NCBI GenBank assembly: GCA_963816795.1
Contig: CAWFLT010000004.1
Location: 186,001 to 250,000, forward strand
Length of the DNA stretch: 64,000 nucleotides
DNA from: CAWFLT01 sp963816795
Lineage (GTDB): Bacteria > Acidobacteriota > Vicinamibacteria > Vicinamibacterales > SCN-69-37
Direction: 5' to 3'
Shown here: positions 27,812 through 39,545 of the stretch, piece after piece
Layout: every line of letters starts with the position of its first letter
How positions within the stretch are numbered: position 1 is the first letter of the stretch
Program-made: the position numbers and the translations under genes
Notes under the pieces: model-generated
What the model saw: only the letters and a program-made list of their open reading frames with translations
The model's database searches: none
What the model was told of the DNA's origin: nothing

Positions 27812-28246
27812 TCAGGCAGTTGCGCCGGAGAGGACGCGGAAGCCTTCGAGCTGAGCCGATCTCCCTAGTGTCTTGTCGAGCGTCACGAACGTGAGGCGTT
27901 CGGGACGATCGCCGCAGGCGACGAGCGCGGCGCCGAGTTGCATCGCGTCGGCGGCGGCGAGCGGGTGTACACCGACCAGGCGCTCGGCCCGCCGGCGGAC
28001 ACCGTCGACATCGGTCACCGTCGTGACGTGCCGGAGCAGCGACGTCGCATCGGACCGGAGAGTTGGGATCAAATCGTCCAGGCTCGTGGCCGTCCGGCCG
28101 AGGCGTCCGAGGACCGAGAGCAATTCGACGCTGGTCAGCATCCAGACGACGACTTCGGCGTCCTGCGCCAGAAGGCGCCGGATCGCCGGGGTCGTCGGCT
28201 CATCGACGATGAGCGGCGCGAGCGCAGAGGTGTCCCAGAATTTCAC
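27812..28246 (-). CDS. PIN-domain toxin, VapC-type
   Basis: 144 residues, intact. MKFWDTSALAPLIVDEP supplies the first acidic residue, and VVWMLTSVELLSVLGRLGR follows. Conserved acids lie in HPLAAADAMQLGAALVA and VTLDKTLGRSA. PIN toxins of this type cleave tRNA or rRNA. The start overlaps the antitoxin stop by 4 bp. Confidence 0.87.
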   Translation of the reverse strand: MKFWDTSALAPLIVDEPTTPAIRRLLAQDAEVVVWMLTSVELLSVLGRLGRTATSLDDLIPTLRSDATSLLRHVTTVTDVDGVRRRAERLVGVHPLAAADAMQLGAALVACGDRPERLTFVTLDKTLGRSAQLEGFRVLSGATA

Positions 28247-28584
28247 CGCGTGCTCTCACGCCGCGTTCGCAGGAGCACGTCGGTCAGTCGCGGCGCGTGC
28301 GTGGGCAGCTTCACCGGCCGCACCTGCTTCACCCAACCGCCACTGTCCCGCAGGTCGCCGCGTGTGAGCACGCCCTGTCGTTCCAGCTCGGCCAGCCGTT
28401 CGTCGGTCCAGTAGTCGTCGCGGCCGCTCCCGGCCGGCCGGCCGTGGGCATCCGCCGGCACGAACGGCAGGATGCGGGCGATCGGCGTCTCTCGATCGAG
28501 GACGACGACCGCGCCGCCGTCGCGTACGTAAACGAGATGCCGCGACAGGTTGTTCTTCAGGTCGGCTATCTTGACGCGCTTCAT
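28243..28584 (-). CDS. Phd/YefM-type antitoxin
   Basis: 113 residues. MKRVKIADLKNNLSRHLVYV and VVVLDRETPIARILPF form the Phd/YefM DNA-binding fold, and the acidic middle (DDYWTDERLAELE) and C-terminus would wrap the toxin. It has its own promoter and a palindromic operator over the start codon, fitting autoregulation. Confidence 0.86.
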   Translation of the reverse strand: MKRVKIADLKNNLSRHLVYVRDGGAVVVLDRETPIARILPFVPADAHGRPAGSGRDDYWTDERLAELERQGVLTRGDLRDSGGWVKQVRPVKLPTHAPRLTDVLLRTRRESTR

Positions 28585-28603
28585 ATGGCTATCTTAGCTA
28601 TAT
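28583..28603. promoter_or_regulatory. Palindromic operator of the second toxin-antitoxin pair
   Basis: Half-sites ATATGGCTA (28583-28591) and TAGCTATAT (28595-28603) are inverted copies with one mismatch around a 3-bp centre. The site covers the -10 box and the start codon, as expected for repression by the antitoxin-toxin complex. Confidence 0.65.
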
Positions 28604-28619
28604 TGCAACCATTCGTCAA
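28591..28619 (-). promoter_or_regulatory. Promoter of the second toxin-antitoxin pair
   Basis: On the minus strand: TTGACG (28619-28614), exactly 17 bp, TAAGAT (28596-28591). Transcription would begin at or within a base or two of the ATG at 28584, giving a leaderless message. Confidence 0.6.
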
Positions 28620-28637
28620 GCTGGGCTCGCCCTTCCC

Positions 28638-29757
28638 TCAGCAGCCGTCCTCGTACCTGGCGATCGCACTTCCCCGGACTTCCGGCAATGGCGGGTAGAC
28701 GAAGAGCTCGAGATTCTGGCTTTCGTAGCCCGTCACCAGCATCAGGACCTCGCCCCGCCCATCGCCGTCGAGGTCGAAGACGTTGAGTACCGAGCCCGAT
28801 CCGATGGTTGTCAAACGGGTCGCCGTGAAATTCCGACATCCGCATCCTGCGAGCGGCGAGCACGTCGGATTGATCGATCGAAAAGGTGCTGCCGTCGCGA
28901 ATCCACACGGACATGGCATAGACGACGTCGCTGCCGATGGCCCATCTCGCGCGGACGAAGAGTCGCGGATCGCCGTCGGGCGTGAGGCGGAAGGCCTGCA
29001 CATCGAAGGTCAGGCGGCCTTCGCCACGATCGACGCCCGCGTCCAGGCGCTTCCAATGTGCCGACCACTGCTGGCGCGGCGCATCGTCCGCTCGTCCATA
29101 CCACTGGGTAGCTTCGTCCCGCACGGATGGCCAGGTGCGTCGAAACTCGCGCTCCAGCAGCCCGGCGATCCCGGCGCGCCGCCCATCGGTGAGTGGGTAC
29201 GGAACCGGCCCGACCGTCGATCGAGTGACAGGCCGAGCTTCCGAGGGTGCCCGGCGCGCCATGAAGTACTTGTCGGTGACATCGCGGAAGCGCGGTTCGT
29301 CAACCGCCGCGACCACTCCCCACGCCTCGCCGCAGTTCTTGTAGCCGAGGACAAAGCGCTCGACGATCGCGTGAAACTCCCCGCCTCGGCCGGTGTCTAT
29401 CGTCCAGCGGTCGCCAATCCGCGCGGCGGTCCCGAGAATGTCCTGAATGCGCGACGCCGGCAACTCGAAGAGCCGCCCAGGTGTGCGTGTCCGCGTCTGA
29501 AGAATCGGCGCCGACGATTCCAGCTCGCGTTGCGGGATGTAGAGCTCGCCGCCGTCGGAGAGGACGACGACACGCCGGTCGTCGACGCGCTGAGCGACCA
29601 TCCAGTCGCGGCCGAGCGGCGCGCGCGTCGTGAGTGCCTGCGTGGCGGTTCCGGATTGCGCCCAGGACACCGTGAACGGCCACTCGCTGAATGCGCTGGC
29701 CGTTGCCGAGAGAAGAACAGCAATTGCCAGGCCGAACGGCCAGCGGGTGGATCTCAC
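28638..29757 (-). CDS. Exported hypothetical protein with FG-GAP-like end (frameshifted)
   Basis: A signal peptide (LAIAVLLSATASAFS) is followed by about 350 residues with no family I recognise: RVVVLSDGGELYIPQREL, RWTIDTGRGGEFHAIVERF, MARRAPSEARPV. The frame breaks near 28825. The tail, LNVFDLDGDGRGEVLMLVTGY, resembles a Ca-binding FG-GAP/VCBS repeat, ending at 28638. It is likely periplasmic or surface-located. Confidence 0.62.
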
Positions 29758-29890
29758 ACCGGGTTAGACACCGTCCAATGGCGTCAGGCCCCGCCTCGTC
29801 CGCGGCCTCTTCCGCGTCCGCCGTCCGCCCGGCCGACCGCCGCGTCCGCCAGGTCGAGACCGATCGCGTACGACCTCCGGGATCAGACGC

Positions 29891-29917
29891 GGGGTCAGAC
29901 CCGACGGGTCTGACCCC
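29891..29917. repeat. GGGGTCAGACCC palindrome
   Basis: GGGGTCAGACCC and GGGTCTGACCCC flank a 3-base loop. The kinase stop codon (29895-29897) and its last residues lie inside it. The same motif recurs at 39453-39507 and 44191-44203. Confidence 0.65.
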
Positions 29918-32583
29918 CAAACAGCGGCTCGCCGGCGCGCGCCAGCCAGAGTCCGAGCGCGGCGACAGCCAACACGAGTCCGAGGGTCACCCAGGCGGGC
30001 CCCGCGTACAGGCTCTCGTGGCGAAGCGTCAGCGGCATGCGCATCGTGAGTGCGTTGATGGTGTACATCACGACCGTCGCCAGGAGACCGTAGCGGGCGA
30101 GCACGAACAGAAACACGCCGGCCGAAAGAATCTCATAGGCGCCAACGAGCCAGAAACGCGGCGGGCCAACCGGCGACTCGGCCAGGCGAATGAGCGTGAG
30201 CGCGGTAATCGCAATTCCGGCGCTGATCGCGTCGGTTGACCACCGGCTCGGCGCCAGCCGGCCGAGCACGCGCTTGATGATTTCGCGCACGAGCGTAAAC
30301 ATCATTACGCTCAAGAGCGCGTTCTGCAGGCCGTTGTTCAGGCTGTTGGTGATCGTCAGCACGAAATAGCGCGTGTGCTCGAGCGCGCCGAGGTTCGACG
30401 TCAACGGCGCGGGCTCCGGCCAGCCGACGAGCCGCGGCACGATCACGTTCGCATGTTCGAGGGCCGTGAGCGCGAGACCAGAGGCGGTGCCGATGAGCAG
30501 ATCGCGGCCGACCACCGGATCGCGCAACCGCCCGGCCAGCGCCCGTGACCAGCCCACCAGCATCGTCGGCCAACTCCTCCGGACGAACGGCTCCAGCGCC
30601 AGGTAGACCAGGCACATGACACCGCCCACGAAGAGACCGATGCCGACGAAGGTGAAGAGCCGATTGGCTTCGGCGTCGAGCCGGCTGACGTGCGGGACGA
30701 GCAGCCAGGTGGCGGCGTACACCAGGAACAGCGCCGTGCCCAGTCGCAGGGCACCGCGGCGATCGGCGCGTCCCGATCGGAGGTTCTTGCGAGCAAAGAC
30801 GATCGCGGCGACGAGAAGGACCAGGACGAAGGCTGTCGACCCCGCGCTCGATGACGACGACGTGTCCGGAGCGCCTGGCTCGCGCGAGGCGACTGTCCAC
30901 GGCGCGACGACCTCGAAGAACACGGGCCGGCCGCGGTATCCCGCCGCCTCGATCGTCACCGGGATGCGCTGCTCCGGCAGCACGCCTTTCCAGGCGCGCC
31001 GGTCGTCGGCGAACGCGGGCGGTGTTCTGGCGGGCGAGGCGTCGGTGAAGGTCGCCATGTCGAGGCCCGCGGCGGCAAAGAGCGCGGGCCAGTCCGAGGC
31101 CGCAGACGACAGCGGCGCCGGCTCGATCTGCGGTGGCACTGCCGTGAACATCTGCAGCCGTCCGCTGGTGTCGATCGTGAGCGACGTCATGCCGGCGATC
31201 GTCAACGGCGGGTCGGTGGGATCGGGAACCGACATCTTGTCGAACGGGATCATCGGCACCGGACTCGTGCGATACCAGAACATCAGCCCGGCCGGCCGGC
31301 CCGTCGCGAGCTCGCGCCAACCCGCTTCGCCGCTGCCGTGACCGCGCCCCCATTGCAGGTAATCGGTGTTGTGGTACAGCCCGAACGCGCGATCGGCCGG
31401 CGTGTCGGCATAGCCGAGCGTCCGACGAATCTCGTCGGCGCGATCGAGCAGCACGGTCGGCGGTTTCGTCAGGGGCACGCGCGCCGCCAGCAGCGTCCGG
31501 TCGGCGAGCCACGGCACGGCGAGCAGCAGGGCAGCGACGATCGCGATCCAGGCGACGCCGGCGTATGGCGAGACGGTCGCGGCTTCACCGCCTGCCGCCG
31601 CCACCATTTCAGGAGATGGCGTTTCGCCGGCGGCGAGCGCCGCCGCGAGCGGGTCGCCGCCCGGCAGCGCCGCGGCCACGGCGAGCGGCGAGAGAGGCCG
31701 CCGCGCCGGCTCTTTCTCCAGGCACCGTAAGATCACGCGCTCGACGGCGTCGTCGAGCGTCTTGACGTGCGCGGCCGGCGGCGTGATCACGCCCGACGCG
31801 TGCTGTGCGACGAGGTCGGCGATCGACGTCGCGTCGAACGCGCGCCGGCCGGTGAACAACTCGTAGAGCACGAGCCCCAGCGCGTAGATGTCGCTCCGCG
31901 CGTTGACCTCGCGTCCCTGCAACTGCTCCGGGGCCATGTAGGCCGGCGTGCCGGCAACGATGTCGGTGACCGCGCCGACCGATGCCAGGCTGAAGTCCAT
32001 GACGCGCACGCGCCCGGCGCCGTCGAGCATGATGTTGGCCGGCTTCAGATCGCGGTGAATGATCCCGCGCTCGTGCGCGGCCGCGAGCCCGGCGCAGATC
32101 TGGCGCGCGATCTCGACCGCCTTGTCTTCCGGCAGCCGGCCGATGCGCCGGAGCAACGACGACAGGTCTTCGCCGTCGACATACTCCATCGTCAGAAACA
32201 GACTGACCGGAAGCGTCGCCGATGTCGTAGACACGGCAGACGTTGGGATGCGAGACCTGGCGGGCGGTGCGAACTTCGTTGTGGAACTGCGCCAGACGTG
32301 CCGGATCGCGCCCGAGATTCTCCGGCAGGAACTTCAGCGCGACCGGTTGGCCCAGGCGCAAGTCGTCCGCGCGATAGACCTCGCCCATGCCGCCGCGTCC
32401 GAGCAGGCCGACGATCCGGTAGCGATTGTCGAGGATGGCGCCCGGCGCAAAGCGGCCGTGGTCGATCGATCCAGATGAGGTCAGCCAGCCGCCGGTGATC
32501 GGCGCCGAGCCGCCCGGCGACAGCCGGGTGTCGTCAGCGCCCCCGGGGCGCAACACCGTCGGGTCCGCGCCGCTGCCCGTCAC
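29895..32583 (-). CDS. Ser/Thr protein kinase with large multi-pass membrane C-terminus (frameshifted)
   Basis: GTG start at 32583. Kinase lobes: YRIVGLLGRGGMGEVYRADD (about residue 63), VALKFLPENL, HRDLKPANIMLD (about 174), GTPAYMAPEQL, SDIYALGLVLYELFTGRRAF. The magnesium loop reads DFS rather than DFG. The frame shifts near 32215, between VYDIGDA and LTMEYVDGED. After a helix at about 340-360 comes an extracellular region (GLYHNTDYLQWGRG), then about eight membrane helices to the end. This looks like a membrane signalling kinase, with the C-terminal domain as the probable sensor or transporter-like part. Confidence 0.85.
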
Positions 32584-32758
32584 GAGCTGGCCTGTGCGTC
32601 GGAGATCGGGCCCGTCGCGATCGGCAAACCGGCATTGTCACGGGACATCGAAGTACCGCATTCTTGGATCCGACATCCGCAAAGTCAACCCGCGGTGCCC
32701 GCAGTGCCTGCGGCAGAACCACTGGCTGTCCGAGGCACCCAACTGCAATGGAGGCGGT

Positions 32759-33568
32759 ATGGCGATGAAAAACGTGACGTCGCGCGAGTACAAAGTCATG
32801 CTGCGGCCGGCGCGGTTCACGGGGCGAGAGCCGCGCCTGCTCCGAGCTGCCGACGCGCTCTGGCGCGACTTCTCGGCGAGCGTCTCGGACATCGCCGTCG
32901 ACACGAAGGGCCGGCTGGATACGATCGACGTCCGGCGCGCGATTACGTTCTACGACACGCGCGAGCGGCTGCTGAACAACAGCCGGTATATCTTGCGCGA
33001 TCGGCGTGACACGACCAGTCAGTCGCGGGACGTGACCCTGAAGTTCCGGCACGCCGATCGCTACGTCGCGCAGGCTCGGCAGATGGACGCGGTCGCGTCA
33101 GCCAGGGGGCGCACGAAGTTCGAGGAGGACATCAAGGGGCCGTTTCTGTCGCTGTACAGTTTTTCGACGAGAGTGGCGATGAAAGACGACACGAGTTTCA
33201 AGTCACTTGACGACGTTCGCCGGCTGTTTCCTGGTGTCGCCGATCAGATTGACGGCTTTCGCGGCAACGCTAAGCTCTCCGCGGTCGGCCGCTTCACCGC
33301 GCGCGAACTGGTGCTCACTGGGGCTCACCTGCAAGTTGGCAAGACCCCGAAGGTCGAGGCCGAATGCGCGCTCATCGTCTGGTACGACGAACGTGGCGCC
33401 GCCGACAAGCCCGTGGCGGTCGAGCTGAGTTATCGCTACGGCGACGAGGACGAAAGCTACGGCGGGGGCTCGACGCGGCGGGCCTTCGAGATCTTCAGTG
33501 CGCTCCAGACGCTCACCCGGTGGGTGGATCCCAAGCCCCGGACGAAGACTGCGTTCGTGTATCAGTAA
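32759..33568 (+). CDS. CYTH-like (triphosphate tunnel enzyme-type) hypothetical protein
   Basis: 269 residues. ATG 32759 is preceded by GGAGGCGG. Features suggesting a CYTH barrel: REYKVMLRPARF near the start, TFYDTRERLLNNSRYILRDRR (like the family YFDT...LRRR pattern), DVTLKFRH and TKFEEDIKGPF. It ends with VELSYRYGDEDESYGGGSTR. CYTH enzymes hydrolyse or cyclise triphosphates. The match is by pattern only, and the ExExK motif is not clean. It is divergent from the kinase and converges on the sulfatase with a 17-bp gap. Confidence 0.6.
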   Translation: MAMKNVTSREYKVMLRPARFTGREPRLLRAADALWRDFSASVSDIAVDTKGRLDTIDVRRAITFYDTRERLLNNSRYILRDRRDTTSQSRDVTLKFRHADRYVAQARQMDAVASARGRTKFEEDIKGPFLSLYSFSTRVAMKDDTSFKSLDDVRRLFPGVADQIDGFRGNAKLSAVGRFTARELVLTGAHLQVGKTPKVEAECALIVWYDERGAADKPVAVELSYRYGDEDESYGGGSTRRAFEIFSALQTLTRWVDPKPRTKTAFVYQ

Positions 33569-33585
33569 TCGGCCCGTCGTTTTGT

Positions 33586-35122
<1,537 letters not shown>

Positions 35123-35162
35123 GCGCGGATTCTACACGGCAGTCACCGCGCTCGCGACGCGT

Positions 35163-37636
35163 CTATTTCTTCCCGCCTCTCGCGGCGGCCACCCAATCGG
35201 TGACGACGACCAGCGGTTGCGCCGCCGCCTGCTCCACGGGCTCGAGCATCAGGAAACGCTGTCCGCCGGGCATGACGTCGAAGTTGATGTCGTTGATCCT
35301 GAGCGTGGGCGCCCCGGCCTGAAAGACGGTCACTGGCGTGGTCCCTTTGAATGCCGTTCCGCTGCCGTCGACCGATGCCACCATGATTCGCCCATCCAGT
35401 CCCCAGTAATACAGTGAGCGGCCGTCACGCCCCCAGCGCGGCATGGTCCCGCCGGTGCTCGAGATCTGCCAGCGCGCATCCGCGGCAGGCTGGGGCGGCG
35501 CGAACGGCTTCACGTAGATCTCGCGGCGGCCGCTGTCGTCCGACGAGTACGCGATCCATCGCCGCGTCTTCGGGTCGAGCTGACTGTGGGCTTCGCTGAC
35601 GGTCGTGCGCAGAAACGTGTACGCATTGCCGCCGGAGGCCAGCACCATCAGGTTCGTGCCGGAGCCGGGTTCGTTGCGCGTGAAGGACAGATACTGATTG
35701 TCCGACGACCAGTCCATCGCATGCTGGTGCGACGGATGGTTGGTCAGACGTTCGGCGGTGCCGCTGCCGTCGGCGGCCCGGCGATAGAGATCGAATTCGG
35801 CGCCCGTGCCCGACGAGTAGGTGATCATCGTCCCGTCCGGCGACCAGACCGGCCACCGGTCCACCGCCGGATCGAACGTCAGCCGGGTCGTCTCCCCACG
35901 GATGAGATCGGCAATCCAGATGTCGGTGTTGCTGCCCTCGGTGCGCGCGAAGGCCACACGCTTGCCGTCGGGCGAAATCCGCGGAGTCAGGAGCGTGGCG
36001 CCGCCGGCCAGCTCGTCCAGTCGTTTGCCGCTGCGGTCGCGCCAGACGAGCGTGCTCAGCCGCTCGCCGATGGCGTACGCCAGCAGACCGCCGCTCGTCG
36101 CGAGAACTCTCCGGGATTGTCGGTGAAACTGCCGGGCAGGAGCGCCGCGATGGGGAAGACTTCACCCGAGGGCTGCAGGGTGGCCGGATCGAAGCGCTGC
36201 GCCAGCAGATTCCGATCGCGCATGAACAGAATGTGCCCGTTCGAGTAGGCGGGTTTCTGCGCGGGGGCGTCGACAATCCGGCGAGGCGCGTCACCGCTCG
36301 CGATCGAACCGGCCCAGACGGCGCCGGCGCGCGAGAACAGGAAGCGTTGGCCATCCGGCAGGAAATGCGGCCAGCGGCCGGCCAGGAGCGGCGTCAGCGC
36401 GCCGCCGCTGGCGGCGACCCGGTTGATGTTGTCGGAATCGGTCGTGACAAGAATCAGGTCATCCGCTCCCCACGCGCCACCGAGCGATCGCGGGTCGGTC
36501 GGACAAATCGTCTGAGGCGCGCCTCCCGCCACCGGCACCTTCATCAGCTTGTCCGGCGTGAAGAACGCAATCCATCGCGAGTCGGGCGACCAGAATGGAT
36601 AAAACGCGCCCTCAGTGCCGGGCACGAGTTGCGCCTCGGCGGAATCGAGCCGCCGGAGCCACAGTTGGGCCTTTCCCGCGGTGAGCGCCACGAACGCGAT
36701 CGTCTGGCCATCCGGCGAGACCGCCATGCCGCCTTCGCGGTTGCGCGCCGAAAGAAAGCTCGCGTTGGGCGGCGGCGCGATCGAGAGCTGGTAGAGCTGC
36801 GGCGGCGCGGCGGGTTTGAACATCCACGCGGCCGCGATGCCGGCGAGCCCAATGCACGCCGCGGCGGCCGTCCACCGCCAGGACTGCCGAGGCGCGACCT
36901 TCTTGGTGCGCTCGCCGGCGATCGATTCGAGCAGCCGCCTGACGTCTCGCGCGGATTGCCATCGATCGTCGGGCTCCGCGGCCAGACAGGTCCGCACGAC
37001 CCAGTCCAGCCGTTCGTGTGGCACTGGCGCATCCGTTGTCCGCTGGCCCGTCGCCATTTCGTGAAGGACGCATCCGAGCCCGTAGATGTCCGTGCGATGG
37101 TCGACGGCTTCGCCGCGCGCCTGCTCCGGGGCCATGTACCCCAGCGTGCCCACGGCCGCGCCCTCCTGGGTGATGGTGTCGGCGGCGTCCGTCTTTGCAA
37201 TGCCGAAGTCGAGCAGCTTGACGCCGTCGCGCGTGACGATGATGTTGCCCGGCTTCAGGTCGCGATGCGTGAACCCCTGACGCTGGACCGCGTCGAGCGC
37301 GTCGGCGATCTGCATGCCGTACTCGAGCACCTTTTCGATCGGCTGCGGACACTCCAGGGTCTTGCCCTCGAGGTACTCCATGACGAGGTAATCGCTGCCG
37401 TCATGCTCGCCGATGTCGATGAGCGTGCAGATCCGCGGATGCTGGAGCGCCGCGACGACGCGGGCCTCGCGTTCGAAACGCTGGCGGAGCTTCGGCGACG
37501 ACCGATGCAGGATTTTGATGGCGACGTGACGATCCAGCCGCCGATCGAAGGCCTTGTAGACGGCGCCCATGCCTCCCGTGCCGACGAGGGCGACGATTTC
37601 GTAGGGACCCAGTCGCGCGCCGGTGGCGAGACGCAT
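35163..37636 (-). CDS. Ser/Thr kinase with TolB/WD40-like propeller (frameshifted)
   Basis: Starts MRLATGARLGPYEIVALVGT. The kinase motifs are intact: GGMGAVYKAFD, VAIKIL, HRDLKPGNIIV (about residue 124), DFGIAK (about 144), GTLGYMAPEQARGE. One transmembrane helix (AAACIGLAGIAAAWMF, about 256-272) leads to an extracellular propeller with repeated SPDG units. The frame breaks near 36100 and ends VVVTDWVAAARGGKK. This Acidobacteria-typical type may sense envelope signals through the propeller. It sits 16 bp after the isomerase gene on the same strand. Confidence 0.88.
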
Positions 37637-37652
37637 GGCGTCGGAGCCGGCG

Positions 37653-38570
37653 CTACGCCGAACCGGCCTTGATCCAATCGCGCAGGGTCTGCAGATCCCG
37701 TTTGTAGTGCGCGACGTTCTCGGCCGGCGTCTTGCCAAGGTCGTACTCGTGATGCTGACAAATCGGACCCGAGTAGCGGGAGGCGGCGAGCGTCGCAAAG
37801 AACTTCCGGTTCACCATCCCTTCACCGAGCGGACACCAGACCGGCGTCCAGCCCTTCTCCCGCTTTTCCCAACGGAAGTCTTTGACATAAACGACGGTGT
37901 AGTGTGGTTCGGCCAGGCGCGCCTGAATCGGCCACGACAATCCGCCTTCGAGTGTGGCGTGCCCGATGTCGAACGCGATGCCCAGGTGTCGGCCCAGTCC
38001 CTGGATCGCCTGCATCGCGTCCCAGACCGGCGCCGCAAAGTAGTCCTGGCCCGAATGATTCTGGATGCCGCCCGTGATGCCGACCGTCTGGTTGAGCTGC
38101 GCGAGATCGCGAAGACGCGCGGTGATCTCGGACAACTGGTCTGGAATGGAGCGGTCCGCGACGTAGCGAATCGGCCCGAGCCGGTAAGTCTTGATGCCGA
38201 GTTTGGCGGCGGTGCGAAGGATCCGTTCGGCTGACGCGTCCACGCCGGTGATGTCGGTGGTGATCATCGACACCTCGCGCCCGCGTCGCTTCAGGGCGCC
38301 GACCATCTTCGGCAGGTCTTCTTCGACGCGCTCGGGGACGACGTGCGTCGAGGACCGGCGCACCGGGCATTCGATGCCGTCCCAGCCGACGTCGGCCACG
38401 AGATCCGCGGTGTCTTCGACGTTCAGGTTGATGAACGGCTTGCTGAACGCGATGATCTTCCAGCGCGCCGGCGGCTGAGTCGCGGCCTGCCTCGAGAGCG
38501 GTGTCAGCGCCACGGCGGCGCCGAGCGACGCGTGCTCGAGGAATTCCCGCCGGCTGAGGCTGTCAGGCAT
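37653..38570 (-). CDS. Tat-exported TIM-barrel sugar isomerase/epimerase-like protein
   Basis: 305 residues, intact. A Tat signal (LSRREFLEHASLGAAVALT) is followed by an AP-endonuclease-2-type barrel with metal ligands expected in GWDGIECPVR, GGIQNHSGQDYF, AFDIGHATLEGG and ICQHHEYDLG. Exported members with Gfo/Idh partners take part in 3-keto-sugar routes in related bacteria. That link is suggested here, not shown. Confidence 0.83.
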   Translation of the reverse strand: MPDSLSRREFLEHASLGAAVALTPLSRQAATQPPARWKIIAFSKPFINLNVEDTADLVADVGWDGIECPVRRSSTHVVPERVEEDLPKMVGALKRRGREVSMITTDITGVDASAERILRTAAKLGIKTYRLGPIRYVADRSIPDQLSEITARLRDLAQLNQTVGITGGIQNHSGQDYFAAPVWDAMQAIQGLGRHLGIAFDIGHATLEGGLSWPIQARLAEPHYTVVYVKDFRWEKREKGWTPVWCPLGEGMVNRKFFATLAASRYSGPICQHHEYDLGKTPAENVAHYKRDLQTLRDWIKAGSA

Positions 38571-38585
38571 CCGCCTATTATCGTG

Positions 38586-39404
38586 CTACCAGGTATTCAA
38601 ATCGCGGATCGTGCCGGTCGAGACCAGATAGATATAGAAATCCGTAAACGCGACCCAGACGAGGCTGAACCAGGCGAACGCCATGTGCCGCTCGTTGAGC
38701 CAGGTCGAACGCTTCCAGATGCCATAACTCGCCGAGGGTTTGCCGTCGCAGGTGAAGCAGTCGTGCTTGCCGCCGATGAGATGACGCCACGAGTGGCAGC
38801 CGAACGTGTAGCCGCTCAGCAGCGCGGCGTTGATCAGCAGGACGACCGTCCCGACGCCGATCCCGAACCGGCCGCCGCGGAAGAACGCCGCGAAGCCTTC
38901 CCACCACAGGAACATCAGCAGGAGCAGTGCGCCGTACAGCGTGTAGCGGTGCAGGTTCTGAATCACCAGCAACGTCGTTTCGCCGCGATACCCGCGCGAG
39001 ATCCCCCGCACTGAACAGGAGGGCGGGGTCATGAACGCCGCCTTGTAGTAGGCGCCGCGGTAGTAGTAGCAGGTGAACCGGAACGCGATCGCGAGGCCAG
39101 GCAGGAAGAACGCCGGCGACTGCGGCAGGAACGACGGCCACCAGGACGGAAACGCGCCGAACCAGGCGTGATCCACCGGCACCGCGCCCGGGTAGCCGAA
39201 GGCCGGGGTGAAGACCGCGGGCGCCACCGTCGGGCTGATGTACGGGTCGTACCAGACGTAGGTGGCGTTGAACGCGCGGAACGTCAAGTAGCCAAAGAAC
39301 AACAGGAGGCCAATCGCGGTCGCCGCCGGGGTCATCCACCACCGGTCGGTGCGCTGGGTGCTCGCGAAGCCGGCGCGTGGGCCGGCGAGGTCACTCGATG
39401 CCAT
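38586..39404 (-). CDS. Multi-pass membrane protein resembling Sdh1-type succinate dehydrogenase anchor, orphan
   Basis: About 272 residues from ATG 39404 (a GTG at 39428 is possible). Five or more membrane spans. FRFTCYYYRGAYYKAAF, PPSCSV, YRGETTLLVIQNLHRYTLY, GIGVGTVVLLINAALLS and GCHSWRHLIGG match, as I recall it, the membrane protein encoded beside sdhAB in Actinobacteria and others. Conserved His and Cys may bind heme or quinone. No flavoprotein or FeS subunit gene is adjacent, so the assignment is tentative. Confidence 0.62.
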   Translation of the reverse strand: MASSDLAGPRAGFASTQRTDRWWMTPAATAIGLLLFFGYLTFRAFNATYVWYDPYISPTVAPAVFTPAFGYPGAVPVDHAWFGAFPSWWPSFLPQSPAFFLPGLAIAFRFTCYYYRGAYYKAAFMTPPSCSVRGISRGYRGETTLLVIQNLHRYTLYGALLLLMFLWWEGFAAFFRGGRFGIGVGTVVLLINAALLSGYTFGCHSWRHLIGGKHDCFTCDGKPSASYGIWKRSTWLNERHMAFAWFSLVWVAFTDFYIYLVSTGTIRDLNTW

Positions 39405-39452
39405 CGTCACACATGGGACCACGGGCACCGTGCTTGATTCAAGCGGGACTGC

Positions 39453-39507
39453 GGGGTCAGACCGGGGTCAGACCGAGGTCTGACCCTGGTCGACCCGGTC
39501 TGACCCC
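39453..39507. repeat. Cluster of GGGGTCAGAC / GTCTGACCCC motifs
   Basis: Two direct copies of GGGGTCAGAC (39453, 39464) face inverted copies ending GTCTGACCC (39478) and GGTCTGACCCC (39497), so several alternative hairpins are possible. It lies between divergent genes. Confidence 0.65.
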
Positions 39508-39545
39508 AACGCCTTCCGTTAAGATGTCCGAGGAGGAGACCTGCC

